In this document: piece after piece, positions 7,091-15,594 of the stretch
Layout of the letters: every line of letters starts with the position of its first letter
Position numbering within the stretch: position 1 is the stretch's first letter
Origin: an uncultured Chthonomonadales bacterium
GTDB taxonomy: Bacteria > Armatimonadota > Chthonomonadetes > Chthonomonadales > CAJBBX01
DNA: 64,000 nucleotides
Reading direction: 5' to 3'
Assembly: GCA_938005745.1 (NCBI GenBank)
Contig: CALLMM010000016.1
Location: forward strand, 35,223 to 99,222
Notes under the pieces: generated by a model
Seen by the model: only the letters and a program-made list of their open reading frames with translations
What the model was told of the DNA's origin: nothing
The model's database searches: none
Made by a program: the position numbers and the translations under genes

Positions 7091-8170
7091 CTACGCCCCG
7101 ATCTCTCTCAGAACAGCCAGCGCCGCCTCCCGCACCGGCTCCGGAGGCAGCGCGTCGAGGGCACGCCGGTTGGCGTGGCGGTCGGCGCGTCCGGGTGAGA
7201 AGGGAGCCGTTACGACCCGATGCGGGGCGCCGTAGCCCCATCGGGCGGCGGTCTGCGGTCCCTGCACCGAGACGGTGGGAGTGTTCAGCGCGGCGGCGGC
7301 GTGCACCAGCGCGGTATCGTTGGCGATCAGCAGGTCGGCTTCGGCAAGCAGCGCCAGCGCCTCGCGCAGGTTCGTGCGTCCCGCCAGGTTTACGAAGGGG
7401 GTTCGGCTGAGCGCGGCGACCTGCGCGCAGTCGCCCTCCTCCTCCTTCGCCCCGATCAGCGCGAAGCAGGCGCGAAGACCGGCGGAGCCGTTCCCTGAAA
7501 GATGCTGCGCCAGCCCGTCGGCGACGGCGGCGAACCGCGCCCCCTCCCATCGCTTCTTGTAGGGGTCTTTTGCGCCCGGTTGAAACAGAATCAGCGGACG
7601 GGGCAGAGGCGGCGGCGCGCCCGCCCCGGCGAGCATCTCCCGCGCGCGCCGCCGCTCCTCCTCCGTCACCCACAGCTCCGGCAGACGGTATGCCGCCTCC
7701 ACGCCGACGGCGCGCAGAAGGTCGAGATAGCAGTCAATCTCGCGGGCGTCCCGGCGATAGGGAACGCGGGTCGTCAGCAGCGGTCCCCGGCACTCCGTGT
7801 CGAACCCGATCCGTCGGGGGATGCGGGCGAGGGCGGCGATCCAGGCGGAGTGGAGGGAGCGGTTGAGCAGAAAGGCGGCGTCGAACCGCGCCGCGCGAAT
7901 CTGGGAGATCAACTGCCGGTTGGCGCGCCATCCACCAGGATTCTGCGGGTCGAATGTCCAGATTTCGCTCAGATAGGGGCAGCCCTGCAGCAGGATCGGG
8001 AGCGCAGGACCGGTCAGCAGAATGACCGCCGCCTCCGGAGCGACCTCGCGCAGCCGCCGCAGGAACGGGGTGGCGACGATGGTGTCGCCCAGATAGCGAA
8101 ACTTGGTGACGACCAGAATGCGCTGTGCCTCCGCAAGCGTGCGCTGCGCATCTTCAGGCAGGGAGGGCAT
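7091..8170 (-). CDS. Glycosyltransferase family 9 (LPS heptosyltransferase-like)
   Basis: A 359-residue GT-B protein. The N-terminal Rossmann part has ILVVTKFRYLGDTIVATPFL (about 18-37), the GT9 donor/acceptor loop with GD. The C-terminal half has FQPGAKDPYKKRWE and DLLIANDTALVHAAAALNTP, the GT9 motif with D and H near the sugar-nucleotide site. The enzyme moves a heptose or similar sugar onto the LPS core at the cytoplasmic face of the inner membrane. It starts nine bases after kdsA and precedes kdsB, so it is probably cotranscribed. Whether it is WaaC-, WaaF- or WaaQ-like cannot be told from sequence alone. Confidence 0.85.
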   Translation of the reverse strand: MPSLPEDAQRTLAEAQRILVVTKFRYLGDTIVATPFLRRLREVAPEAAVILLTGPALPILLQGCPYLSEIWTFDPQNPGGWRANRQLISQIRAARFDAAFLLNRSLHSAWIAALARIPRRIGFDTECRGPLLTTRVPYRRDAREIDCYLDLLRAVGVEAAYRLPELWVTEEERRRAREMLAGAGAPPPLPRPLILFQPGAKDPYKKRWEGARFAAVADGLAQHLSGNGSAGLRACFALIGAKEEEGDCAQVAALSRTPFVNLAGRTNLREALALLAEADLLIANDTALVHAAAALNTPTVSVQGPQTAARWGYGAPHRVVTAPFSPGRADRHANRRALDALPPEPVREAALAVLREIGA

Positions 8171-8179
8171 GGGATCTCC

Positions 8180-9013
8180 TCAGAGCGACGGGGCGCGCCG
8201 GGCGATCCGGTGGATCTCGACGACGGTCGTCAGCAGCGCGGGAAGCTGCGCCAGCGGGTACATGGTCGCCGGGTCGGAAAGCCCCTTCTCCGGCTCCGGA
8301 TGAACCTCCATGAAGAGGGCGTCTATCCCGGCGGCGGCGGCGGCGCGCGCCAGATGCGGGATGAATTCGCGCCTGCCCCCCGACTGCCTCCCCGCCGCGC
8401 CCGGAAGCTGAACGCTGTGCGTGGCGTCAAAACAGACCGGATAGCCCAGCGCGCGCATCTGCGGCAGGGCGGTCATGTCCACGATGAGCGTGTGGTAGCC
8501 GAAAGAGACGCCCCGCTCGGTCAGGATCAGGTTGCGGTTGCCGGTCTGCACGATCTTCTGCGCGACGTTCGCCATGTCTGCGGGCGCGAGAAACTGTCCC
8601 TTCTTGACGTTGACACAGCGTCCGGTCTGCGCGGCGGCGATCAGCAGATCGGTCTGCCGGCACAGAAAGGCGGGTATCTGCAGCACATCGGCGACCTGCG
8701 CGACCGGCTGCGCCTGCCAGGATTCGTGGATGTCGGTCAGAACCGGGACGTCGAACTCACGGCGGATGTCCGCCAGAACCTGCAGCCCCCTCTCCATCCC
8801 CTGACCGCGATAGGCGTCGGCGGCGGTGCGGTTGGCTTTATCGAAGGAGGCTTTGAAGATGTAGTGTATCCCGATCTCCGCGCAGATCGTCTTCACGGCG
8901 GCGGCGACTTCGCGGCACAGGTCGAGGCTCTCAATCACGCACGGTCCGGCGATGAGCGTCAGGGGATCCGACTCTCCGCCGATGGTGAAGCCTCCGACAG
9001 CAGCAGGGGACAT
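8180..9013 (-). CDS. kdsA: 3-deoxy-8-phosphooctulonate synthase (KDO-8-P synthase)
   Basis: A 277-residue TIM-barrel enzyme that condenses phosphoenolpyruvate with arabinose 5-phosphate to make KDO 8-phosphate. Family blocks in order: [14 protein letters not shown] (about 20-33), [37 protein letters not shown] and [17 protein letters not shown]. The ASFDKANRT and DATHSVQ loops hold the PEP and phosphate contacts. It is first in the kdsA-GT9-kdsB run and is divergent from the ilv T-box leader, with about 180 bp between its start codon and the leader promoter. Confidence 0.95.
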   Translation of the reverse strand: MSPAAVGGFTIGGESDPLTLIAGPCVIESLDLCREVAAAVKTICAEIGIHYIFKASFDKANRTAADAYRGQGMERGLQVLADIRREFDVPVLTDIHESWQAQPVAQVADVLQIPAFLCRQTDLLIAAAQTGRCVNVKKGQFLAPADMANVAQKIVQTGNRNLILTERGVSFGYHTLIVDMTALPQMRALGYPVCFDATHSVQLPGAAGRQSGGRREFIPHLARAAAAAGIDALFMEVHPEPEKGLSDPATMYPLAQLPALLTTVVEIHRIARRAPSL

Positions 9014-9197
9014 GACAGGCGCTCCCGGAAAGTGGCGTTGAGACGCGGCGCGCGTCCGCGCCCCTCTCCCATCATTGTACCCGTTCGGGAGGCGGCTGCG
9101 GCTGTCTGTGAGTCGGCAGGAGAGCGCGCAGGGCGGGGGATTCGGGAAATCTTTTTCCTTGTTTGACTAAAAAAGCGTTCGATTTGCGCCGAAATAA

Positions 9198-9227
9198 TTG
9201 ACGAGCAGGTATAAGTCGTGATATGAT
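9198..9227 (+). promoter_or_regulatory. Sigma-70 promoter of the T-box/ilvBN unit
   Basis: TTGACG, 18-base spacer, TATGAT on the plus strand. The predicted transcription start near 9234 is just before the T-box leader, which fits the usual layout. Confidence 0.75.
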
Positions 9228-9249
9228 TATGTCCACTGTCCAAATTTTC

Positions 9250-9542
9250 ACAAGGCGTGGATGAGGCAAGTACGCGCAGGCTTCGGTTTCAGAGAGTCGC
9301 CGGGTGGTGCGAGGCGATAAGGGTCTGCGCGGAAACTCCCCTCGGAGCTGAACGGTCGAACGGAGGACGCCTGCGGGCGTCGGGCTTCCTAGTAGCCTGT
9401 TACGGGCGCGCCCGTTATCGCGCAGAAAGTGGAGCGGCACTGCGGTTACACAGGGGTAACCGGCATCTTCGGATGCGCGGCTCTACAAGGGTGGTACCAC
9501 GTGAGTTCAGCCTCTCGTCCCTTGGGGATGAGGGGCTTTTTT
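9250..9542 (+). promoter_or_regulatory. T-box riboswitch leader upstream of ilvB
   Basis: A T-box leader of about 290 nt. Stem I parts are visible: the GATGAG turn, AAGTA (specifier-loop 5' side), the helix CGCGCAG / CTGCGCG, and CAGAGAGTCGCCGGGTGG with GGTGCGAGGCGATA at the apex. The 3' specifier side reads GGAAACTCCCCTC. CTC (Leu) is the best specifier guess from context, but the register is not certain. The T-box itself is AAGGGTGGTACCACG (9487-9501), whose TGGT bulge would pair with the ACCA end of an uncharged tRNA with discriminator A. Downstream CGTCCCTT can pair with it to form the antiterminator, competing with the terminator at 9509-9542. Uncharged tRNA would therefore raise ilvBN expression. 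Confidence 0.93.
9509..9542 (+). terminator. T-box-controlled intrinsic terminator
   Basis: A 13-bp stem, AGCCTCTCGTCCC / GGGATGAGGGGCT (two G-U pairs, loop TTG), running into TTTTTT. Its left arm overlaps the CGTCCC part of the antiterminator, so the two folds exclude each other. Confidence 0.9.
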
Positions 9543-9607
9543 GGTCGCAGGGCGCAAGGGCGCGCTCCCGGCGGATCTATACAGAAGCGAAAGGGTATGA
9601 AACGACG

Positions 9608-11416
9608 ATGAAAATGTCCGGCGCGAACATCATGCTGGAGTGCCTGCGGCGCGAAGGCGTGCGGCACATCTTCGGCTATCCCGGAGGGGCGGTGCTTCCG
9701 ATCTACGACGCCCTCTACGGCTACACCGACATCGAGCACGTTCTTGTTCGCCATGAGCAGGGAGCCTCGCATATGGCGGACGGCTATGCGCGAGCGACCG
9801 GTCAGGTGGGCGTCTGCCTGGCGACCAGCGGACCCGGCGCGACCAACCTCGTCACCGGGATCGCCACCGCCTACATGGACTCCATTCCGATCGTCGCCAT
9901 CACCGGACAGGTGCGCACCAGCGTCATCGGCAAGGACGCCTTCCAGGAGGCGGACATCACCGGGATCACCATGCCGGTCACCAAACATAACTTCCTGGTC
10001 AAGCGTCCTGAAGACCTGCCCCGCGTCATCGCCGAGGCGTTCTATATCGCCCGCTCCGGTCGTCCCGGTCCGGTGCTGGTGGACATCCCGCTGGATGTGA
10101 GCCTGACGAAGATCGAGTGGGATCCGGAGACCTATACCACACAGGTCAACATCCCCTCCTACAAGCCCACCACGCGCGGGCATGAGATGCAGATTCGCAA
10201 AGCCGCGCAGTTGATCGCCGAGGCGAAGCGTCCCGTGCTCTATGTGGGCGGAGGCGCGATCTCCTCCGGCGCCGCAAAAGAGGTGACCGAACTGGCGGAG
10301 CGCACCAACATTCTGGTAACAACCACCCTGCTCGGCAAGGGCGCGATTGACGAGACGCACCGACTCTCGATGGGGATGCTGGGAATGCATGGAACCGCTT
10401 ACGCCAACCATGCCGTCAACAACTGCGACCTGCTGATTGCCGTCGGGGCGCGGTTTGATGACCGCGTGACCGGCAAGGTGGACAAGTTCGCCACCGGCGC
10501 GAAGATCATTCACATAGATATTGACCCGGCGGAGATCGGGAAGGTAAAGGTGCCGGATGTGCCGATTGTGGGCGATGTGAAGACGGTGCTGACCGAACTG
10601 CTCAAGCATGTGCAGCCACGCCCCTGGACGGAGTGGAACGATCAGATCATGGAGTGGCGGGCGCGCTTCCCGCTCATCTACCCGCGCGACGGCAAGCTCT
10701 ACGCGGAGTATGTGATCGAACAGATCGGCGAGGTGACCAACTGGGAAGCGATCATGACCACCGATGTCGGTCAGCATCAGATGTGGGCGGCGCAGTACTA
10801 TAAGTGCCGACGCCCGCGCCAGTGGGTTACCTCCGGCGGTCTGGGAACAATGGGCTTCGGACTACCCGCCGCCATCGGCGTCCAGAAGGCGTTCCCCGAC
10901 GCCACCGTCGTCTGTCTCTCCGGAGACGGCTCCTTCCAGATGTGCGTGCAGGAGTTGATGACCGCCACCGTCTACGGTCTTCCCGTGATTACGGCGATCA
11001 TCAACAACCGCTCGCTGGGCATGGTGCGCCAGTGGCAGGAGATGTTCTACGAAGAGCGGTATAGCCATGTGGACCTGCAGGCGTCGCCGGACTACGTGAA
11101 GCTCGCCGAAGCCTACGGCGGCGTGGGAATGCGCGTGCAGAAGCCGGAGGATCTGCGCGCCGCGCTGGAAGAGGCGGTGAAGATTCGCAACCGACCGGTC
11201 GTGCTGGACTGCGTGATCCCGACGGAGGAGAACGTCTACCCGATGATCCCGTCCGGTCAGAGCATAGACGAGATGAAGATCCGCGAAAACCTGGAGGAGC
11301 TGAAAGCCACCGTCCATGCCGACAGCGAGACCTGGTCGTTCTCCGATGAGGAGAAGGTGCTGGAGCAGTATGTCGAGGCGGTGCGCGCCGCGGAAGCGCG
11401 CAAAGAGAAGGAGTAG
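9608..11416 (+). CDS. ilvB: Acetolactate synthase, large (catalytic) subunit
   Basis: A 602-residue ThDP enzyme making acetolactate or acetohydroxybutyrate, the first common step of Val, Leu and Ile synthesis. I start at the ATG of MKMSGANIMLECLRREGV; the track ORF runs back through the T-box leader, which is not coding. Blocks: HIFGYPGGAVLPIYDAL, RHEQGASHMADGYARATG (the catalytic Glu of HEQGA), FQEADITGITMPVTKHNF, the central GGGAISSG and GARFDDRVTG, and the C-terminal ThDP motif GDGSFQMCVQEL to NNRSLGMVRQWQ. It is followed three bases later by ilvN, so they form one operon under T-box control. Confidence 0.96.
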   Translation: MKMSGANIMLECLRREGVRHIFGYPGGAVLPIYDALYGYTDIEHVLVRHEQGASHMADGYARATGQVGVCLATSGPGATNLVTGIATAYMDSIPIVAITGQVRTSVIGKDAFQEADITGITMPVTKHNFLVKRPEDLPRVIAEAFYIARSGRPGPVLVDIPLDVSLTKIEWDPETYTTQVNIPSYKPTTRGHEMQIRKAAQLIAEAKRPVLYVGGGAISSGAAKEVTELAERTNILVTTTLLGKGAIDETHRLSMGMLGMHGTAYANHAVNNCDLLIAVGARFDDRVTGKVDKFATGAKIIHIDIDPAEIGKVKVPDVPIVGDVKTVLTELLKHVQPRPWTEWNDQIMEWRARFPLIYPRDGKLYAEYVIEQIGEVTNWEAIMTTDVGQHQMWAAQYYKCRRPRQWVTSGGLGTMGFGLPAAIGVQKAFPDATVVCLSGDGSFQMCVQELMTATVYGLPVITAIINNRSLGMVRQWQEMFYEERYSHVDLQASPDYVKLAEAYGGVGMRVQKPEDLRAALEEAVKIRNRPVVLDCVIPTEENVYPMIPSGQSIDEMKIRENLEELKATVHADSETWSFSDEEKVLEQYVEAVRAAEARKEKE

Positions 11417-11419
11417 GCA

Positions 11420-11947
11420 GTGGCAACGGCAATCAGCAACACGATCATGGCACAGATGCAGCAGCAGCATGTTATCACGGTTCTGGTAGAGAACCATCCG
11501 GGCGTTCTGGCGCGTGTGGCGGGTCTGTTTGCGCGGCGCGGCTACAACATCGAATCGCTGACCGTCTCCGTCACCGACGATCCGCAGGTCTCCCGCATGA
11601 CGATCGTGGTGGGGGAGGATCACCGCGTGCTGGAGCAGGTCATCAAGCAGCTTCATAAGCTGATCGAGGTGATCCGCGTCGCCGACTACGCCGAGTTTCC
11701 GGCGATAGAGCGGGAGCTGGCGTTGATCAAAGTCAACGCCGATCCGAGGCACCGCCGCGAGATCATGGAGATCGCGGAGGTCTTTCGCGGACGTATCGTG
11801 GATATGAGCGACAAGACCTTCGTGGTCGAGGTGACCGGCGGAACGGAGAAAATAGACAAAATCTACGAACTCCTGAGCGCGTATGGTATACGGGAGATGG
11901 TGCGAACGGGCGTCATCGCGATGGCGCGCGGCACGAAGACCGCGTAG
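11420..11947 (+). CDS. ilvN: Acetolactate synthase, small (regulatory) subunit
   Basis: A 175-residue regulatory subunit of the ilvB product, binding a branched-chain amino acid for feedback control. The start is GTG, with AAGGAG seven bases upstream inside the end of ilvB. An N-terminal ACT domain is plain in HVITVLVENHPGVLARVAGL to FARRGYNIESLTVS (about 15-50), and the C-terminal half has the standard EIMEIAEVFRGRIVD and FVVEVTGGTEKID. Length is usual. It is translationally close to ilvB and followed by the TusA-like and DsrE genes. Confidence 0.95.
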   Translation: MATAISNTIMAQMQQQHVITVLVENHPGVLARVAGLFARRGYNIESLTVSVTDDPQVSRMTIVVGEDHRVLEQVIKQLHKLIEVIRVADYAEFPAIERELALIKVNADPRHRREIMEIAEVFRGRIVDMSDKTFVVEVTGGTEKIDKIYELLSAYGIREMVRTGVIAMARGTKTA

Positions 11948-11974
11948 AGCGTTCGGCGCAGCAGAGACGGGCAG

Positions 11975-12241
11975 ATGACGGATGAGATCCGGGCGGATTC
12001 CTATCGCGATACGGAAGAGATGGGCTGCGGAGATCTGATGATCGCGCTCCGAAAGGCGATTCGACCTCTGGAACCCGGACAGGTGCTGGAGATCCGGGCG
12101 ACCGATGCGGGGGCGTCCGAAGACATTCCGGCATGGTGCCGTCTGACCCGGCATGAACTGCTTGCCGGACCGTGCGGACCCGATAACGCGCACTATTTCA
12201 TTCGGAAGCGGCGGACCGACGCTGCGCCGCAAACAGGATAG
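11975..12241 (+). CDS. TusA-like sulfur carrier with CG in place of CPxP
   Basis: An 88-residue cytoplasmic protein of the TusA/SirA fold. The first helix begins at MGCGDLMIALRKAI, so the reactive Cys (C18) is kept, but the usual CPxP is CGDL. Then come PLEPGQVLEIRATD and EDIPAWCRLTRHELL with a second Cys at 55. The same CG variant and AWCR block occur in the TusA part of the fusion at 14839-15582. TusA proteins carry persulfide sulfur between enzymes. It lies 28 bp after ilvN and 12 bp before a DsrE gene, a common sulfur-relay pairing. Function in this variant is not known to me. Confidence 0.78.
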   Translation: MTDEIRADSYRDTEEMGCGDLMIALRKAIRPLEPGQVLEIRATDAGASEDIPAWCRLTRHELLAGPCGPDNAHYFIRKRRTDAAPQTG

Positions 12242-12253
12242 AAGGAGAGACTC

Positions 12254-12613
12254 GTGGCAAAGCTGCTCATCAGTATCACCAACGCCAAAAACGATACCGA
12301 CCGCGCGACGGTCGGGTTCGTGGTCGCCAACGCCTCGGTGGCTTCCGATGTGGAGACGGTCGTCTTTCTGAGCACGGAGGGCGTCCGGCTGGCGCAGAAG
12401 GGCTACGCCGATGACATCCATGAAGAGGGCTTCAAGCCGCTCCGGGAGCTGATCGGCGACTTCGTGGAGGCGGGCGGAACGATCTGGGTCTGTTCGCCCT
12501 GCTTCAAAAAGCGCGGACTGGATGAGAGTGCGCTGATCGAGGGCGCAACCATCGTGGGAGGCGCGAAGGCGGTGGAGTTTCTGGCGACCGGCGGAACAAG
12601 CATCACCTACTGA
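12254..12613 (+). CDS. DsrE family protein
   Basis: A 119-residue single-domain protein with an alpha/beta DsrE fold. Pattern: KLLISITNAKNDTDRATVGF at the start, VETVVFLSTEGVRLA in the middle, and WVCSPCFKKRGLD with C80 and C83; the second Cys matches the usual reactive position. GAKAVEFLATGGTSITY closes it. AAGGAGAG precedes the GTG start. DsrE-type proteins take part in intracellular sulfur transfer, often with TusA, and the upstream TusA-like gene agrees. It ends in a 7-bp overlap with the convergent gene on the other strand. Confidence 0.82.
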   Translation: MAKLLISITNAKNDTDRATVGFVVANASVASDVETVVFLSTEGVRLAQKGYADDIHEEGFKPLRELIGDFVEAGGTIWVCSPCFKKRGLDESALIEGATIVGGAKAVEFLATGGTSITY

Positions 12614-13113
12614 GCAAGGCGGTCCGCAAGAGGCTGCGGGCGCGTCTGCGCGGCGAAAGAGGCGGGATAGAGGGTAATCGGCGCGTGATGCGGCGTCCCG
12701 ATGCCGTAGACCTTCACCCATTCCGGCACGATCCGGATCCGCACATGCGGCAGACACCCGATGATCGGGTCGTTGGGGGCGATGCGCGCATAGCGCATCG
12801 CCTCCTCGAACAGCGAGGTCGGGGAGAGAAGCTGCGCGTTGGAGATGGGATAGAACCCCTGATGGCGCGCCAGCTCCCGGTAGACGGCGCGCGCGAAGAA
12901 GAGATGAAAGAAGTCGAGGGCGCGATCCCGCTCCGGCGTGAGGCGGTTTCCGAGCGCGCGGCGCACCTCGCGCGTCAGCCAGGCGGAGACGGCATGCGCC
13001 TGCGCCCGGTAGCGTCGGTCCGCGCTGCGATGCAGATACCAGGCGTTGAGCGAAATCCAGAGAGACAAGAGATACTCCCGCATTTTTTCTGTGTCGTTGT
13101 TCCACAATCCCAT
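12607..13113 (-). CDS. Conserved-looking hypothetical protein
   Basis: A 168-residue protein that I cannot place in a family. It is Arg-, Trp- and Tyr-rich and mostly helical by eye (REYLLSLWISLNAWYLHR, ERDRALDFFHLFFARAVYRE), with a beta-like C-terminal part VRIRIVPEWVKVYGIG. No signal peptide, membrane helix or known motif is seen. It is convergent with the DsrE gene and its stop lies within that gene's last codons. The next gene, a rhomboid protease, is divergent. I accept it because no better ORF covers this stretch and the composition is protein-like. Confidence 0.55.
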   Translation of the reverse strand: MGLWNNDTEKMREYLLSLWISLNAWYLHRSADRRYRAQAHAVSAWLTREVRRALGNRLTPERDRALDFFHLFFARAVYRELARHQGFYPISNAQLLSPTSLFEEAMRYARIAPNDPIIGCLPHVRIRIVPEWVKVYGIGTPHHAPITLYPASFAAQTRPQPLADRLAQ

Positions 13114-13202
13114 TGAAGATTACCATCTCCGCAGAGAGAGTCGCTGCGGGAGTGGAACAGGGCGCAGATCGAGAAGAGCCTGAGGACCAGAGACTTCACG
13201 TT

Positions 13203-13898
13203 ATGATTCCTCTTTACGATAACGTTCACGCGCGCTCTTTCTCCTTCGTCAACTGGGCGCTGATCGCCGTCAATGTCGCCATCTTCCTGTTTGAGGTGGC
13301 GCTAGGCGCGGGCGCTGAAGAGCTTGTCGCGGTCTTTGGCGTCGTGCCGGCGCGTCTGCTTGACCATCCCGGACCGGATCAGATCGCCACGCTCTTCACC
13401 TCGATGTTTCTTCATGGCGGATGGTCCCATCTGCTCAGTAATATGCTTGCGCTCTACATTTTTGGCGACAACGTCGAGGACCGCATGGGGGGCGGTCGCT
13501 ATCTGGCGTTCTATCTGCTATGCGGACTGGCAGCCGCCCTGACGCATGTCTTCTTTAACCCGGACTCGCCCGTTCCGACGATCGGCGCGAGCGGCGCTAT
13601 CAGCGGCGTGCTGGGCGCCTACCTGATCCTCTACCCGACCGCGCGGGTCATCACGCTGATCCCGATCTTTTTCCTTCCCTGGCTGGTCGAGGTTCCGGCG
13701 CTAGTCTATCTGGGGGTCTGGTTTCTTTCGCAGCTGCTCAACGGCGCGCTGGCGATCATCATGGACGCGCAGGGGTTCGGCGGAGTGGCGTGGTGGGCGC
13801 ATGCCGGCGGCTTCGTCGCCGGGATTGTGCTGGTGGGGCTGTTTATTCAACGGCGCTATCAGCGGCGCGTCTATGCGGATGAGTACTGGCCCTGGTGA
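13203..13898 (+). CDS. Rhomboid family intramembrane serine protease
   Basis: 231 residues with about six or seven membrane helices. I start at the ATG of MIPLYDNVHARS; the track's earlier start adds 30 residues that look unlike the family. Catalytic elements are present: SMFLHGGWSHLLSNMLAL (H71, H76, N80), GASGAISGVLGAY with the Ser nucleophile S130, and AWWAHAGGFVAG with the partner H200. A long loop between helices 4 and 5 (about 151-190) is slightly larger than in GlpG. It cuts membrane proteins within the bilayer. It overlaps or abuts the next membrane-linked peptidase gene, so the two may be cotranscribed. Confidence 0.9.
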   Translation: MIPLYDNVHARSFSFVNWALIAVNVAIFLFEVALGAGAEELVAVFGVVPARLLDHPGPDQIATLFTSMFLHGGWSHLLSNMLALYIFGDNVEDRMGGGRYLAFYLLCGLAAALTHVFFNPDSPVPTIGASGAISGVLGAYLILYPTARVITLIPIFFLPWLVEVPALVYLGVWFLSQLLNGALAIIMDAQGFGGVAWWAHAGGFVAGIVLVGLFIQRRYQRRVYADEYWPW

Positions 13899-13912
13899 GA
13901 GCGGAGCGGCAC

Positions 13913-14752
13913 ATGGACCTGATAGGACTGTTCTGGGTTTTTCTGATCATCTCGTCTTTGCAGCCGGTCATTCGCCAGAGAATGCTGGAGAGCGGGCGGC
14001 TGCGCCTGCTGGAGCGGCTCGAGCAGCAGCGACAGAGCCGGGTGATCGTGCTGATCCACCGTCAGGAGACGCTGAGCCTGCTCGGCTTCCCGCTCATGCG
14101 CTACATTGATATCAACGATTCGGAAGCCGTGCTGCGTGCGATCAAGATGACCGACAGGGATGTGCCGATTGACCTGGTGCTGCATACGCCGGGCGGGCTG
14201 GTGCTTGCGGCGGAACAGATCGCCTGCGCGCTGCGCAGGCATCCGGCGAAGGTTACGGTGTTTGTGCCTCACTACGCGATGTCGGGCGGGACGCTGATTG
14301 CGCTGGCGGCGGATGAGATCGTGATGGATGAGAACGCGGTGCTCGGTCCGGTAGACCCGCAGCTGGGGCAGCAGCCGGCGGCTTCCATCCTGAAGGTGCT
14401 GGAGCGCAAGCCGATCAGCGAGATCGAGGACGAGACGCTGATTATGGCGGACATCGCCGAGAAGGCGATCCGTCAGGTGAAGACGACGGTCATCGAACTG
14501 CTGTCGGATCGGTTGGGCGCGGAGGAAGCCGAGCGGATCGCCAGCGTCTTGGCGACCGGCGTCTGGACGCACGACTATCCGATCAGCGTGCGCGAAGCGC
14601 GCAGCTTCGGGCTGCCGATCAGCACCGAGATGCCGCAGATGGTATATCAGTTGATGGGTCTCTACCCGCAGACCGCGCAGCGGCGTCCGTCGGTGGAGTA
14701 CATTCCGATTCCCCGCTCGCGCGAGACGGAGCGTCGCCAGACCCACCGATGA
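13913..14752 (+). CDS. Membrane-anchored SDH/ClpP-fold serine protease
   Basis: A 279-residue member of the SDH_sah (serine dehydrogenase proteinase) group, related to SppA and ClpP. One N-terminal membrane helix (LIGLFWVFLIISSL) anchors it. The crotonase-like core has LVLHTPGGLVLAAEQIA and VPHYAMSGGTLIALAADEIV with probable nucleophile S124, then MDENAVLGPVDPQLG. A GTG at 13895 overlapping the rhomboid stop is an alternative start six codons earlier; I prefer the ATG that opens the membrane helix. Two membrane proteases side by side suggest a shared part in membrane protein turnover, which is inference. Confidence 0.82.
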   Translation: MDLIGLFWVFLIISSLQPVIRQRMLESGRLRLLERLEQQRQSRVIVLIHRQETLSLLGFPLMRYIDINDSEAVLRAIKMTDRDVPIDLVLHTPGGLVLAAEQIACALRRHPAKVTVFVPHYAMSGGTLIALAADEIVMDENAVLGPVDPQLGQQPAASILKVLERKPISEIEDETLIMADIAEKAIRQVKTTVIELLSDRLGAEEAERIASVLATGVWTHDYPISVREARSFGLPISTEMPQMVYQLMGLYPQTAQRRPSVEYIPIPRSRETERRQTHR

Positions 14753-14838
14753 GGAGATGACCCGCCTCTCCCGAGAAAGCGGATGCACGTTCACAGGGGC
14801 AGGCGCGCGCAGATGCGCCGGTCCCCGGGAGCCGAACC

Positions 14839-15582
14839 ATGCCTGAAGAGATCATCCTTGCTCCGGAGACGATACAGTCGGACGCCGTCTGCGAAGGGGG
14901 CAATCTGGACTGCGGCTCCGGTCTTCTGCTGCTGATCAAGAGAGCGATGAACCCGGTTCCGGCAGGCGGGGTGCTGGAGATACGCAGCACCGAGATCAGC
15001 GTGCGGGAGGACCTGCCCGCCTGGTGCCGCATGACCGGCAACCCCTACCTCGGCTGGAGACCCGCGCCCGATACCAACCGCTTTTTTGTGCGGCGCGGCG
15101 GGGGCGCGGAGCCGGTGGAGGACGACCTGGAGAAAGCCCGCCAGTACCGCTGGCAGTGCCGAGTGCGCTGGACGGGCGGCATGAAGGCGAAGGTCTTCGC
15201 TCGCAACCACTCCTGGGAGGTCGGGCAGCCCGCCAGTTTCGATGTGAAGGATGAGGCGCCCGGTGCGGTCGAATATCTGCTGGGGGCGCTGGGAGCCTGC
15301 CTGGCGATGGGCTTTCAGATCAACGCCTCGCGGCGGGGCGCGCCCGTGGAGGAGATCGAGGTCTCGCTCTCCGGGCAGATAGATAACATTCTGGTCTTTC
15401 TGGGACTGGAACAGACCGGGCACAGCGGCTTTCGCGAGATCACCGGGACGCTCTATGTGCGCTCTGACACCGACGAGGAGACGCTGCAGGCGATCTGGGA
15501 GCAGACGCTGGCCGCCTCTCCGCTGGCGAACTCCCTGACGCATACGGCTTCCCTGAATATCGCGATGCGGGCGGTTCCCTGA
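14839..15582 (+). CDS. TusA-like/OsmC fusion protein
   Basis: A 247-residue two-domain protein. Residues 1-~100 are a TusA-like domain with the variant DCGSG (C25) in place of CPxP and LPAWCRMTG (C63). Residues ~105-247 are OsmC/Ohr-like, with FARNHSWEVGQP and VEYLLGALGACLAMGF. The first OsmC Cys is kept (C154). The second, expected near ASPLANSLTHT, is Ser (S227), so a normal Ohr/OsmC dithiol peroxidase cycle looks impossible. A sulfur-transfer or thiol-binding role is more likely. It lies 12 bp before a MetE-like gene in a sulfur-rich stretch of the map. Confidence 0.85.
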   Translation: MPEEIILAPETIQSDAVCEGGNLDCGSGLLLLIKRAMNPVPAGGVLEIRSTEISVREDLPAWCRMTGNPYLGWRPAPDTNRFFVRRGGGAEPVEDDLEKARQYRWQCRVRWTGGMKAKVFARNHSWEVGQPASFDVKDEAPGAVEYLLGALGACLAMGFQINASRRGAPVEEIEVSLSGQIDNILVFLGLEQTGHSGFREITGTLYVRSDTDEETLQAIWEQTLAASPLANSLTHTASLNIAMRAVP

Positions 15583-15594
15583 AGGAGTATAGAT

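Noticed and set aside
9257-9607. Open frame continuous with ilvB over the T-box leader
   Set aside because: The stretch is fully explained by T-box RNA elements and contains the terminator. The protein it would give is Arg-rich and unlike ilvB.
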